A stretch of DNA of 38,486 bases from Pseudomonadota bacterium (GTDB taxonomy: Bacteria > Pseudomonadota > Alphaproteobacteria > UBA1280 > JAAZVW01), in assembly GCA_018623135.1 (NCBI GenBank), contig JAAZVW010000012.1, forward strand, positions 1 to 38,486, in the 5' to 3' direction. Shown piece after piece: positions 16,832-25,217 of the stretch (positions are counted from its first letter, which is position 1; every line of letters starts with the position of its first letter). The translations under genes and the position numbers were made by a program. The notes under the pieces are model-generated. The model saw nothing but the letters and a program-made list of their open reading frames with translations. It made no database searches and was not told the DNA's origin.

Positions 16832-17938
16832 ATGAATGTAGTTCTTGTTTCACGTAGTGGTGTTCAGTATGTAGATGGTAGCCGCGGCGCTATTGAGGCG
16901 TTGTTTGTTCCGAGTAAGGAAAAAACACAACGTTTTAATGACCTGACAACAATTAACAACAGTACAGTAAAAAATCGTTACGGAGACCAAACAGCAACGC
17001 CTTTATGGCGCCAGTTGGGTAATGCGGTATATGTATACGGTGTTATGCCTCATGATTTGGTTGAAAAGCGCGAAGCTGTTTCGGTTTTTTTACCTGAGGA
17101 TTATATTCCGCTAGGTTCTAATACGTACTATTTTGTTTTTGGTGAAAAATGGGTTGTGCATGGTACGCGTGAGATAGCAGAAGACGGCACGGCTTATTGG
17201 GTACACTCTCGTGTAGATGTTGAGGAAACTGGTGCAGCCAATATGGTGATTGAATCTGTTTCTGAGCGGTTGCTCCAACATACAGAAAATATTACGGTTG
17301 CTGTTCAAGGCAATGCAGATGCACTTTCTCAATTACAGCAAAGTTTAAAAACATTTAATATTGAGCCTGTACGCTTTGACTCTTTGCCTAAACATAAAGA
17401 AGCGAAGCCGTTATATGAGCACCGAGATCATAGTTTGATGATGATGATTCTTGTGATGTTATCAGGTATTGCTTTTTCTGTTTTTGCGTTCCAAACCTTT
17501 TTATCTTATATGGATTTACAAAGCGCCAGAAATGATATGCGTGCTTTAGAAGAGCGTATTGCAGCACAGCAACAAAAAGTTTTAGGCGGGATTCGTAAAC
17601 CTAAAACGATTATGAAATATTTAAGAACATCTATGGATATTCAGCCTTCTGCTTTATTACATACAGCTTCGGATGCGGCCTCTGCTTTTGGTCGTTTGGA
17701 ATCTATTGAGCTTTCGAATGAAGTGGAAGACACTAAGAAAAAAAGACGTACACGTAAATCAAAAGAAGTAACGAAAAAAATTACAGCCTTTGTTTCTGTT
17801 GTGAATAATGCCCTTTTGATTGATCAAGAACGCTTAGCGCAATCTGTTTTAGAAACACGACCTGCGGTAAGATCTATTGAGCGTGTTGATTCAGGTGGTG
17901 AGCGTATGCAATTGAGTATAGAGGTACAGGTAAAATGA
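16832..17938 (+). CDS. Bitopic pilus inner-membrane protein (PilO/BfpC or PilM-PilN-like)
   Basis: 368 residues with no signal peptide: a cytoplasmic domain (~1-200, opening with MNVVLVSRSGVQYVDGS), one membrane helix (~205-225, MMMILVMLSGIAFSVFAF), a coiled-coil stretch (~228-255) and a periplasmic domain. This is the arrangement of GspL/BfpC/PilO(IncI) proteins, whose cytoplasmic part contacts the assembly ATPase. A basic KKKRRTRKSK patch lies near residue 297. The gene begins three bases after the PilC-like stop and overlaps the next gene by four bases. Family membership is inferred from topology and position. Confidence 0.6.
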   Translation: MNVVLVSRSGVQYVDGSRGAIEALFVPSKEKTQRFNDLTTINNSTVKNRYGDQTATPLWRQLGNAVYVYGVMPHDLVEKREAVSVFLPEDYIPLGSNTYYFVFGEKWVVHGTREIAEDGTAYWVHSRVDVEETGAANMVIESVSERLLQHTENITVAVQGNADALSQLQQSLKTFNIEPVRFDSLPKHKEAKPLYEHRDHSLMMMILVMLSGIAFSVFAFQTFLSYMDLQSARNDMRALEERIAAQQQKVLGGIRKPKTIMKYLRTSMDIQPSALLHTASDAASAFGRLESIELSNEVEDTKKKRRTRKSKEVTKKITAFVSVVNNALLIDQERLAQSVLETRPAVRSIERVDSGGERMQLSIEVQVK

Positions 17939-18435
17939 TGACAAGATCTACAACCCGTAACATACTTTTGCTTATGACATTTGTGCTTGTTGGTGGTGCT
18001 TTGTTTATGAAAAACCAAAACACGGTTATTCAAACCGATACACAGGCTGTTGAAAATAATATTACGCGTTTAAGAACACAACAAAAGCAAGCCTCTCAAG
18101 TATCTACTGATGTTGCGCTTTTGGATAAGCGTACAATGAACGAGAAAAACGCAACGCGTTTGGGTATTTTAAGGTATTTAGGTTTAGAAGAATCAGATTT
18201 AGATTATGAAACCCGTGCTGTTAACGTGCGTAAAGTAAGCGGCACAAACTTATATACACGTTCTTTTAGTATTAGAGGCCGTATGAGCTATGCAGATGCA
18301 TTAGAGCGCATTGATGCGTTTAATGCTTCTGAAAAAATTGTGATTGATCGTATTTTACTGACACCTGGTGAAGGTTATGGTGATATTGTGAATGTAGAAA
18401 TAGGAGGTGTGTTCTATGGCTTGGATAAGAAATAG
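17935..18435 (+). CDS. Bitopic PilO/GspM-like alignment protein
   Basis: 166 residues: N-terminal membrane helix (~10-25, LLLMTFVLVGGALFM), a coiled coil (~32-65), then a small domain whose last part (SFSIRGRMSYADALERIDAF... IVNVEIGGVFYGL) has the beta-alpha-beta-beta order of ferredoxin-like PilO/GspM domains. It overlaps the previous gene by four bases (ATGA) and contains the ribosome binding site of the next. Together with its neighbours it would form the PilN-PilO-PilP type alignment complex between the platform and the secretin. Confidence 0.55.
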   Translation: MMTRSTTRNILLLMTFVLVGGALFMKNQNTVIQTDTQAVENNITRLRTQQKQASQVSTDVALLDKRTMNEKNATRLGILRYLGLEESDLDYETRAVNVRKVSGTNLYTRSFSIRGRMSYADALERIDAFNASEKIVIDRILLTPGEGYGDIVNVEIGGVFYGLDKK

Positions 18436-19051
18436 TCTGCCTGTATTGGTGGCTTTTGCTGCTTTTTCTACAGTAGGTCATGCCGAAGTTTTATGGCGTG
18501 TTCAAAACCAAAATCCAGCTGAAGCGATGGAGCTTTATGTAGACCAGATTACGCCATTTCCGGTACAAGAAGCGCCGCGTGTTGTAACACCACAAACAAC
18601 ACGTCAGCAGCCACGAGTATCGCCTGAAATTCTTATGCGCCGTAAACGCGCAATGGAAGCGGCGAATTTGCTTTCTCAGGTACGTGAAATTTTAAATGAT
18701 AAAAAAGCTTTTACGCCTGATGTTTCTGCTCTTTCTGTAGGTGCTATTATGCAAAGTGAGCAAGAAAATGGTGAACCAGCGCTTATGGTTTTATTAAATA
18801 ACCAATGGCGTAATCAAGGTGAGAAGATTGATGTACCTATTGTGTCTGTAGATATCATGGTAGATTTAATTGGTCGTATTGAAAGTGTTGATCAAAACCT
18901 TGCAGCAGCAGTTCAGGAAGAAGTTGAAGAGCGCATGAATGAATTTGGTCGTATGCAGTTACAAATTTCTTCTATTGAAGAAGATGGTGTTATCTTCAAA
19001 AATACTAATGGCGAAGATGTTGTCATTAATTTTGTGCGCTCTCGCTGGTGA
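18416..19051 (+). CDS. Periplasmic PilP/GspC-like protein
   Basis: Start at ATG 18416, fixed by AGGAGG (18402-18407) eight bases upstream; a GTG at 18407 lies inside that ribosome site and is rejected. The 211-residue protein has a signal peptide (cleavage after STVGHA). A proline-rich linker and a helix (~70-95) lead to a beta-rich region (ALMVLLNNQWRNQGEKIDVP ... SSIEEDGVIFKNTNGEDVVI) resembling the homology region of PilP/GspC, which joins the inner-membrane complex to secretin N0 domains. It overlaps the preceding gene by 20 bases. Confidence 0.5.
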   Translation: MAWIRNSLPVLVAFAAFSTVGHAEVLWRVQNQNPAEAMELYVDQITPFPVQEAPRVVTPQTTRQQPRVSPEILMRRKRAMEAANLLSQVREILNDKKAFTPDVSALSVGAIMQSEQENGEPALMVLLNNQWRNQGEKIDVPIVSVDIMVDLIGRIESVDQNLAAAVQEEVEERMNEFGRMQLQISSIEEDGVIFKNTNGEDVVINFVRSRW

Positions 19052-19067
19052 CCCTTCCCATAATATA

Positions 19068-19088
19068 TTAAATACACGGGGTATTTAA
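19068..19088 (+). promoter_or_regulatory. Perfect inverted repeat abutting a ribosome binding site
   Basis: TTAAATAC (19068-19075), loop ACGGG, GTATTTAA (19081-19088). The right arm runs into the AAGGAGG ribosome site (19087-19093) of the gene at 19102. There is no T-run, so it is more likely an operator, an RNA processing site or a translational control element than a terminator. Confidence 0.45.
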
Positions 19089-19101
19089 GGAGGCTTCTTT
19101 T

Positions 19102-20388
19102 ATGCAAGCATTATTTTATATGGTGTTTTTTGGGTTACTTTATGCACTTATTGGCTTTGTAACCTTTGGCGCCACAGAAACAACAGCAGAACTTACGCAA
19201 CGTCATATTCAATCTGTTAAAAAGATGTTTAAAGATGTGGAAGTTGCTGTGCTTGATAATTATTTGCGTGAGAACATAGATATTGCATCTTTATTAAATG
19301 ATGATGGTGTTCTAGATCCTACATTACTCACCCCTTATTTAAGTTGGTCAGAAACTGATTTAACACGAAGCCCGTGGAATACAGATATTATTGTTTGTCA
19401 GAACAAACTGGAAGCACCAGATACGACAGCCGCTTTTAGTGGTAGTATGACCTCTAACCAGCGTTCTACTCTTTTATATGCCGATGAAAATGGTTATCTA
19501 GCGGCGGATACTTATACCTTTATTTTAGCGGCAACAGGCCCTAACCGTCGGTTTGATGTGTTAGAAGATGGTACAAGTACGCTTGATTCATTGTGTGGCG
19601 CAACAGGGCAGCTGTTAGATATGCAATCGACTCTTGCTGCAATCGGTAATACAGATTCAGATGATATTATCCATATTTTTAATACAAGACCTGCGCAAGA
19701 GCGTATCGCAAACGATTATATGCAAGCTGAAAATAAAATTTTAGAAGTCATTTATGAAGGCTATGCTCAGAGATTTTTAGAAGCTAGCAATGCTTCATTG
19801 ATTGGTGGTTATGATTATTATGTAAATCAGGAAAATGCAAATATAGGTTCTAATGTAAATCAGGCAATTTCTTCTGGCGATTATGTTCCTTGTTATCAGG
19901 ATTTTACAGCAGCTTATTGCCATGCCGATACGGCAAATTACTATAATGATACCTATTTGAAGCGTTATTCTGTGAATAATTATACGAATAGCTGTGCTGT
20001 TTCGAACCCGAATACAGACCTATCTCTTTCAGAGGCTCTTATGTTTTGTTATTTGGCAAGTACGAACCAGAATACAAGAGATGATGGTACCCTAGCAGGT
20101 ACGCCAGTTCCAAAACCAAATGTTTTAGGTTTTGATGATTTGCGAACAGAAGTTAATTCTAAATATAATTTTGATGTTGAAGAAATTTGTAACAATCCAT
20201 TTGGTGATTGTAGCGCAAGTGTTTATACATTTAAACCGCTTGAAAAGCTGGTAGATAGCACAACAGCAGATCAAAGGCCTATGTATAGAACTGTTTTAAC
20301 GCTTGAGACAGGGCAAGGGGGCTTTGTTTCTCAAGACTGGCAAGTGTACCGAGAAGTGTACATAGATGCCTTGAATATTTTAGAATAA
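19102..20388 (+). CDS. Single-helix envelope protein in the minor pilin group, unknown function
   Basis: 428 residues: an N-terminal hydrophobic helix (~3-24, LFYMVFFGLLYALIGFVTFG), a long amphipathic helix (to ~55), and a large Asn/Thr/Asp-rich periplasmic domain with at least nine cysteines, probably disulphide-bonded. The overall plan resembles a large minor pilin or tip adhesin (compare TcpB or PilV), but there is no basic leader and no G-F-x-x-x-E prepilin site. It is followed directly by two canonical prepilin genes. It could be an uncleaved pilin-like subunit, or an anchored adhesin. AAGGAGG lies eight bases before the start. Confidence 0.6.
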   Translation: MQALFYMVFFGLLYALIGFVTFGATETTAELTQRHIQSVKKMFKDVEVAVLDNYLRENIDIASLLNDDGVLDPTLLTPYLSWSETDLTRSPWNTDIIVCQNKLEAPDTTAAFSGSMTSNQRSTLLYADENGYLAADTYTFILAATGPNRRFDVLEDGTSTLDSLCGATGQLLDMQSTLAAIGNTDSDDIIHIFNTRPAQERIANDYMQAENKILEVIYEGYAQRFLEASNASLIGGYDYYVNQENANIGSNVNQAISSGDYVPCYQDFTAAYCHADTANYYNDTYLKRYSVNNYTNSCAVSNPNTDLSLSEALMFCYLASTNQNTRDDGTLAGTPVPKPNVLGFDDLRTEVNSKYNFDVEEICNNPFGDCSASVYTFKPLEKLVDSTTADQRPMYRTVLTLETGQGGFVSQDWQVYREVYIDALNILE

Positions 20389-20401
20389 GGGGAGAAGGAT
20401 C

Positions 20402-21451
20402 ATGCGTATTAAAGGGTTTTCTTTATTTGAAATGATATTGGTATTGGGTGTGCTTATTGCGCTTATGACCATGATCTTTCCGGATGTAACAACTTTCTTG
20501 AATTATCAAAAGGAAAAGAATGAGCAACTTTCTATGCTGCAGATTAAGCAAGCGATGAATGCTTATGCTAAAAAATGCCGTAGTTTACCACCTGCAGATA
20601 TTACTGGGGGAACAGCGCCATATGATGTCTGTGGCCGCTCTTTTTCGGATGTATCTGCCGAGGGCACACTAGAATTTAAATGGGATAGTCAGACTGATGA
20701 GGAGATTCCGGTTTTTGCTAAAGAACTTTCCTCTGTAAGTACACTTTCTGCACGTGATTTCATGTTTGATGCTTATGGTAATCCGCGTACTTATAGGTTT
20801 GGTGTGTTACAAAAAACATTTAGAAATGGGCAAATGGATGTGTATTACGCAACGATTACATCAAATGGTCGTGATAAACAGGAAGATTCATCTACAGACC
20901 CAGAAACAGCAGCAACGCCAGATTGGCAGGAAGATTTTGGTTTAGATCCTATTGCGGATATTGAGCTCTATGCAGGTTATACCTCTGTAAATGATGATGA
21001 AGTTATTAAGTTTACAGATGAGGCTTTGAAACTTGAGCTTTATGATGAGCGTGTTGCTCAGCTGAAACGCATCGGACAAGCTTTAGATAGTTTTGCCTAC
21101 GGTATGCGTAGCCAAGATTTATTAGATGGTGTGGATAGCCCTGAACTTATTTATTATCCACGCTCATTACCTGATGATGCAACAAACCCAAGTTCGGTTT
21201 ATTACGCTAAGGTATTAGAAGCCATGACAGATGTTGGCTTGGGCAATGTTGTGAACACTGCAAATGTTGATGATGTTGAAGCCTTGATGCGCCTTATTGG
21301 CTTGCCAGAATCTTATGCTTATGATCCTGTTACAGGTGAGCGCATTGGTTATGTTTCTAACCCAGATGCAGCAAACCCATGTACAGGTAGTGGTGCAACT
21401 GAGGCACCATTCCCGCCAATCCGTGTTTCGGCTATTGATGCATGTAACTAG
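20402..21451 (+). CDS. GspG-like minor pilin with duplicated head domain (copy 1)
   Basis: 349 residues with a canonical prepilin signal: leader ending in Gly5, then F-S-L-F-E and a hydrophobic helix (MILVLGVLIALMTMIF). Glu5 is present. A first head domain includes IKQAMNAYAKKCRSLPP and FDAYGNPRTYRF followed by YYATITSNGRDKQ, matching the 'DPwG.pY ... SxGrDg' pattern of GspG-type pseudopilins. A second head domain repeats the plan (IGQALDSFAYGM ... YYPRS ... LPESYAYDPVTGERIGY) and ends with a Cys pair. It is a clear paralog of the next gene. GGGGAGAAGG precedes the start. Likely role: minor pilin priming assembly or sitting at the tip. Confidence 0.8.
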   Translation: MRIKGFSLFEMILVLGVLIALMTMIFPDVTTFLNYQKEKNEQLSMLQIKQAMNAYAKKCRSLPPADITGGTAPYDVCGRSFSDVSAEGTLEFKWDSQTDEEIPVFAKELSSVSTLSARDFMFDAYGNPRTYRFGVLQKTFRNGQMDVYYATITSNGRDKQEDSSTDPETAATPDWQEDFGLDPIADIELYAGYTSVNDDEVIKFTDEALKLELYDERVAQLKRIGQALDSFAYGMRSQDLLDGVDSPELIYYPRSLPDDATNPSSVYYAKVLEAMTDVGLGNVVNTANVDDVEALMRLIGLPESYAYDPVTGERIGYVSNPDAANPCTGSGATEAPFPPIRVSAIDACN

Positions 21452-21463
21452 GAGGCATGGGCT

Positions 21464-22486
21464 ATGAATAATATACGTGGTTTTACGCTGGTTGAAGTGA
21501 TTATGACTCTGGGGATTCTTGTTGCTGTTTTAACAATGGCAATTCCTGATATCTCTGGCTTGTTTACGCAACAAAAAGAAAAGATAGATGAGTTGAATAT
21601 TGCGGATATTAATCGTGCGCTTTCCGCTTATGCTAAAGACAATAAAAGATTGCCAGATCCAGACCCTGCGGTGGATGACCCTGATTGGGCAGATGAGCTT
21701 GCAAAATATTCTAAATTAAGCGCAGATGAAATGCGTACAGACCCGTTTGGTACAGAGCGTATTTATGAGATGTATGAGGACACGAGCCAAGGTTATAGAC
21801 AAGGTGACCTGAATATTTTTTATGCAACTGTACTTTCGTTAGGGGAAAATAAGGAAAATGAATCTTACGTAGAAGGTGAAGGTTTAGACGGAAACCCTGT
21901 ACAAACATGGTCAGATGCGACAGCTCTTGCAAACTTAGATGAGAAACAAGCTTTCCAGAATTATAGACCAGAGGGTGACGATCTTGTTGCTCGGTTTAGT
22001 GACTTTAACCTAAAAACTGAGCTTTATGAATTGCGCCTTGAGCGCATGGGGCAAATTGTGCAAGCAATAGAAGCCTATGCAGCGGATTTGTATAATAAGG
22101 CAGATCAGGCTGCTCAGGCGGCTTGTACTACGAGTGATTGTGGTTTGCCTGCACGTATTTACTATCCGCGCTCAGGAGACCCTGTTTTGCAAGATGAGAC
22201 GAATACAGATGTGCCAGCGAATCAGGTGTATAGTCAGTATAATCTAGATGAAATGACGAATATTATTGGCAAAGCATTATTAACTCCAGGCGATTTAAAT
22301 GATATGAATCTGCTGATGCGTTTACTTAATTTGCCAGAATATTATGCGCTAGACCCTGTTACTGATCAGCCATTTTATTATTATTCAAATCCGAATCCTG
22401 GTAATTTGTGCGATGAGGGGCGTATTCAGGCACCCTTTATGCCATTGGTTTTAAGTGTGGTGGCACCTTGTACAGCGAATTGGTAG
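21464..22486 (+). CDS. GspG-like minor pilin with duplicated head domain (copy 2)
   Basis: 340 residues, leader ending in Gly6 then F-T-L-V-E, with Glu5 present, and a hydrophobic helix (VIMTLGILVAVLTMAIP). First head: INRALSAYAKDNKRLPDP, TDPFGTERIYEM, IFYATVLSLGENKE, again the GspG 'DPfG ... SlG' motif. Second head: IVQAIEAYAADLYNKAD, RIYYPRS, LPEYYALDPVTDQPFYYYSN, and a C-terminal Cys pair. It aligns along its whole length with the preceding gene, so the pair arose by tandem duplication. AGGAGG lies eight bases before the ATG. Confidence 0.8.
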   Translation: MNNIRGFTLVEVIMTLGILVAVLTMAIPDISGLFTQQKEKIDELNIADINRALSAYAKDNKRLPDPDPAVDDPDWADELAKYSKLSADEMRTDPFGTERIYEMYEDTSQGYRQGDLNIFYATVLSLGENKENESYVEGEGLDGNPVQTWSDATALANLDEKQAFQNYRPEGDDLVARFSDFNLKTELYELRLERMGQIVQAIEAYAADLYNKADQAAQAACTTSDCGLPARIYYPRSGDPVLQDETNTDVPANQVYSQYNLDEMTNIIGKALLTPGDLNDMNLLMRLLNLPEYYALDPVTDQPFYYYSNPNPGNLCDEGRIQAPFMPLVLSVVAPCTANW

Positions 22487-23019
22487 GCTTTTTTGCCAGA
22501 GTATCAGACAGGTTAGAGTTTATAGATTTATTTCTTAACTTCTTTGAACAGGAATATACTTATATTGTGTTGTTGTTCTGGTTGGTTTTTGGTTTGGTTT
22601 TTGGCTCTTTTTTAACCTGTTTGATTTATAGGTTGCCACGGGGTCTTTCTATTGTATCACCCTCAAGTCAGTGCCCAAAATGTTCGCATAAGCTTATGGT
22701 TCCTGATTTAGTCCCTGTTTTTTCTTATCTTTTATCGCGTGCAAAATGCAGGTATTGTGGTGTAAAAATTGCTCCTAAATACCTGTATGTTGAGCTAACT
22801 GTTGCTTTTTCAGCACTTATGGTCTTCTTTGTTATGCCGTTGTCTTTGGCAAGTTTGTTTATGTTTTTTACATGCTTTATTTTCCTCTATGCCCTGTTTT
22901 GCTGGGTTTTTGAGAGGTTTTTATCTGTTAGAGCACTTATATTATTGCTGTTGTTCATCTTTCTTACTTTATTGTTAAAGTGGCATACTCTGTTCTTTGT
23001 TATTAAAATGTCTGCATGA
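22468..23019 (+). CDS. Prepilin-peptidase-like protein reduced to the N-terminal four-Cys domain
   Basis: About 183 residues if started at TTG 22468, overlapping the previous gene by 19 bases; the start is uncertain, with another TTG at 22480 and no ATG before the conserved core. FGLVFGSFLTCLIYRLPRG, C69-P-K-C72, C94-R-Y-C97 and YLYVELTVAF match the N-terminal (cysteine-rich, methylation-associated) domain of A24 prepilin peptidases such as PilD. The rest (~112-180) is two or three hydrophobic helices with no aspartate, so the two catalytic Asp residues (including the GxGD one) are missing. Complete enzymes are about 230-290 residues. It cannot be a normal peptidase; it may be a partner or remnant. 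Confidence 0.75.
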   Translation: MYSELVGFFARVSDRLEFIDLFLNFFEQEYTYIVLLFWLVFGLVFGSFLTCLIYRLPRGLSIVSPSSQCPKCSHKLMVPDLVPVFSYLLSRAKCRYCGVKIAPKYLYVELTVAFSALMVFFVMPLSLASLFMFFTCFIFLYALFCWVFERFLSVRALILLLLFIFLTLLLKWHTLFFVIKMSA

Positions 23020-23591
23020 TATACAAAGCTTTGAAACTATCACTTCCTGCTTTTGCGCTTTTTTTAGCAAGTTGCAGTTCTACTCCGGATCAAATGGTGA
23101 TTCCGGAAGCCTCTTTTGTGGATGAATCTTATAAGCCCACACCTCTTTCACGTGCGCAACAAAATTTAGCAGAACAATTGGCTCAGCAAACTCCTGTTTA
23201 TGCGCAGAAGGGCAAAATTTTTATGCGTAGAACAGATTCGGGCCTGCCTGAAGGCACAAAGCTAGGACGTGTACAAGCGGCTGCTTCAGCTGGAGATTGG
23301 ATACCTATTGAAGATGCGCGCATTGTTGTGCATACAGATAAATTGCCTCTACAAGATTTAGTAAAATTGGTGATGCGCCAAGTCGCAGCACAATCAGGTC
23401 CTTGGGATTTGAAATTTAAACTCAGTAGAGACAGTGAAGATGTTTTGTTTGAGCCGTTTAGCTTAAACACAGAAACAACATTCGGCGAATTTGTGAATGC
23501 AGTTTCAGAGTATTTAATGAATTACCGTGGAATTGATTTAAAATTCCACTTATTTAAACAAACGCGTGTTTTGGTGGTTACAGATGCATAA
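23016..23591 (+). CDS. Lipoprotein with a DotD/TcpQ-like N0 domain
   Basis: 191 residues with lipobox L-A-S-C (Cys20). It overlaps the preceding gene by four bases (ATGA). Residues ~90-190 form one domain (LPLQDLVKLVMRQVAAQSG, then WDLKFKL, ending TRVLVVTD) with the same helix-W-strand pattern as the N0/TcpQ-like domains of the 9856 and 23584 genes. Small lipoproteins with such a fold (DotD, TcpQ) assist secretin assembly in the outer membrane. It belongs to the pilus operon, though a link to the mating channel cannot be excluded. Confidence 0.6.
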   Translation: MIYKALKLSLPAFALFLASCSSTPDQMVIPEASFVDESYKPTPLSRAQQNLAEQLAQQTPVYAQKGKIFMRRTDSGLPEGTKLGRVQAAASAGDWIPIEDARIVVHTDKLPLQDLVKLVMRQVAAQSGPWDLKFKLSRDSEDVLFEPFSLNTETTFGEFVNAVSEYLMNYRGIDLKFHLFKQTRVLVVTDA

Positions 23592-25176
23592 ACAACATTT
23601 ACTTCTTTGTTCTGCCGCTATTTTAGCATTAACGGCTTGCCAACCTCTTAATAGTTCAGAGCCTTCTGTTGTGTATAGAACAGGCATTACAGAAGTTGCT
23701 TCTGAGCAGGATGCTGGCGTTGTTATTGCTGAATCTAAATTGCATGCAAATGTTAAGGCTAAAGATACGGATCTTGTGTGGTCCGACTGTAAAGAAGGTA
23801 AAGGCTTTGGTATTGAAGTTGATACCACATCTGGTAAAGAAATGCGTATTTATGACCGTAACGGTAGGCCTTGTCCAAAAGCAGATGTAATGTTTGATGG
23901 TAAGACAGAAAAAGATAGTAGGTCAGCTGAACTAGGGCTTAAAATAGAGTTTCATGATCCCTATCAAATAGAAATTTTAAAACAGGTTAATAATAAAGCT
24001 AAGCTTAATGATGGCATAACTTATTCTGGTGGTGGCGGTATTTTGCTTGGTGATCCGTTAACTGATTTAGATGAAGATGATCTTTCTATTGCTGAGCATA
24101 TGCCGCCTGAAATTGCTGCACAAGCACGCCAAATGCGAGAAGCAGGGGTACCAGAAGATCAGATTAAGCAAACATGGTCAGAGTATGAAGATTACTCTAA
24201 AAGCCTCAAAGAAAAAGAATTGGCCCTTGCTAAGGCGCGCCAGCTTTCAAGAAGGCGTACTGCTCAGTTACTAGAGCAGCAAGATGCTGTTATTGCTGAT
24301 TTAGGTAGGCAGCTTAGAGTGGCTCAGGAACGTGGTGACTCTGTAGATTTAAATAATAAAACACTTATTGAAGATTTGGCGCAGGTAGAGGCTGAAAAAT
24401 ACAATAAAGAGCTTCAGGTTCAGGCTTTTTATAAAGATATGGAAAAGCTTAAACTTCTATTAAAGCAAAATGAAATGAAATCTATTGAGCTTGAGCAAAG
24501 GCGTAAAGATTTAGAAGAGGAGTACTCGGGTCAGATTGCTCATTTAGAGGCGGATTTAGCAAAAGCACAAACAGAAGCGAAGATTGCACGAGATGCAGCC
24601 GCATTGCAAGCCGCACAACAAATAGCTGAAGCGCAGAGATTAGCAGCAGCATCTAAAATTGCACAGCGCCAAGCTTTAGAAAAAGAAGCGGCTCGTTTGC
24701 AACGACAGGCAGAAGAAATTGCACGACGCGCAAGTTCTTTACCACAGGATATTCCGACAGGAGATACAGCCGAGCAAACAACAAAAGCCTATGCAGAACT
24801 TATGTCTGGTATGCCGGGTGATAAAGAGCATGTATACCGTATACAAAGACTTCTTTCTGGTGGCTCTGGTGATCCTGAAGCTTTAAAGAAGACAACCGTA
24901 GCAGCGCATGTGGAAAACAAAGCACTAAGCGATATTATGTCTGGCTTACTTAAGGATATTGCACCAAAAGTAGGTACTTGGAAGGTTAGTTGGCAGCTTT
25001 CAGATAGTTTTGCCTTTATTCCAACAGAAAAATGGACAGTTGCCGTTGAATCTGACTTTGATGAATTTTTAGAATTTGTTGTTAACCGTGTGCGTCAAAC
25101 ACATGGCGTGCGCTTGACAATAGAAATTTTTGAGCAAAATAGGCTTATTGTGATTAGCGACGGCCAAGAACAATAA
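23584..25176 (+). CDS. Lipoprotein with long coiled coil and C-terminal TcpQ/PilL-like domain
   Basis: Start at ATG 23584, because it opens on a lipoprotein signal (lipobox L-T-A-C, Cys19) and overlaps the previous gene by eight bases; GTG 23566 would add six residues. The 530-residue protein has an N-terminal domain (~25-150), a Gly-rich GGGGI turn, a long charged coiled coil (~165-380, rich in Ala, Glu, Gln, Lys), and a C-terminal domain (~415-527) with VGTWKVSWQL and NRLIVISD, the W-strand and final strand of TcpQ/PilL-type domains. It is probably an outer-membrane-anchored protein reaching through the periplasm to the secretin base. It is the last gene of the pilus cluster. Confidence 0.6.
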   Translation: MHKQHLLLCSAAILALTACQPLNSSEPSVVYRTGITEVASEQDAGVVIAESKLHANVKAKDTDLVWSDCKEGKGFGIEVDTTSGKEMRIYDRNGRPCPKADVMFDGKTEKDSRSAELGLKIEFHDPYQIEILKQVNNKAKLNDGITYSGGGGILLGDPLTDLDEDDLSIAEHMPPEIAAQARQMREAGVPEDQIKQTWSEYEDYSKSLKEKELALAKARQLSRRRTAQLLEQQDAVIADLGRQLRVAQERGDSVDLNNKTLIEDLAQVEAEKYNKELQVQAFYKDMEKLKLLLKQNEMKSIELEQRRKDLEEEYSGQIAHLEADLAKAQTEAKIARDAAALQAAQQIAEAQRLAAASKIAQRQALEKEAARLQRQAEEIARRASSLPQDIPTGDTAEQTTKAYAELMSGMPGDKEHVYRIQRLLSGGSGDPEALKKTTVAAHVENKALSDIMSGLLKDIAPKVGTWKVSWQLSDSFAFIPTEKWTVAVESDFDEFLEFVVNRVRQTHGVRLTIEIFEQNRLIVISDGQEQ

Positions 25177-25188
25177 ACTTTAGAAGGC

Positions 25189-25217
25189 TTGAAAAAGAGA
25201 TTGTACACTCTTATATT
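25189..25217 (+). promoter_or_regulatory. Strong sigma-70-like promoter for the TraA-like operon
   Basis: TTGAAA (25189-25194), 17-base spacer, TATATT (25212-25217), about 70 bases before the pilin start. It has the same hexamers and spacing as the promoter at 32243. Confidence 0.7.

Noticed and set aside
20402-22486. Shufflon-type pilin tip switching, as in R64 pilV
   Set aside because: The two paralogs are diverged at the DNA level, and no inverted repeat sites or recombinase gene were seen.
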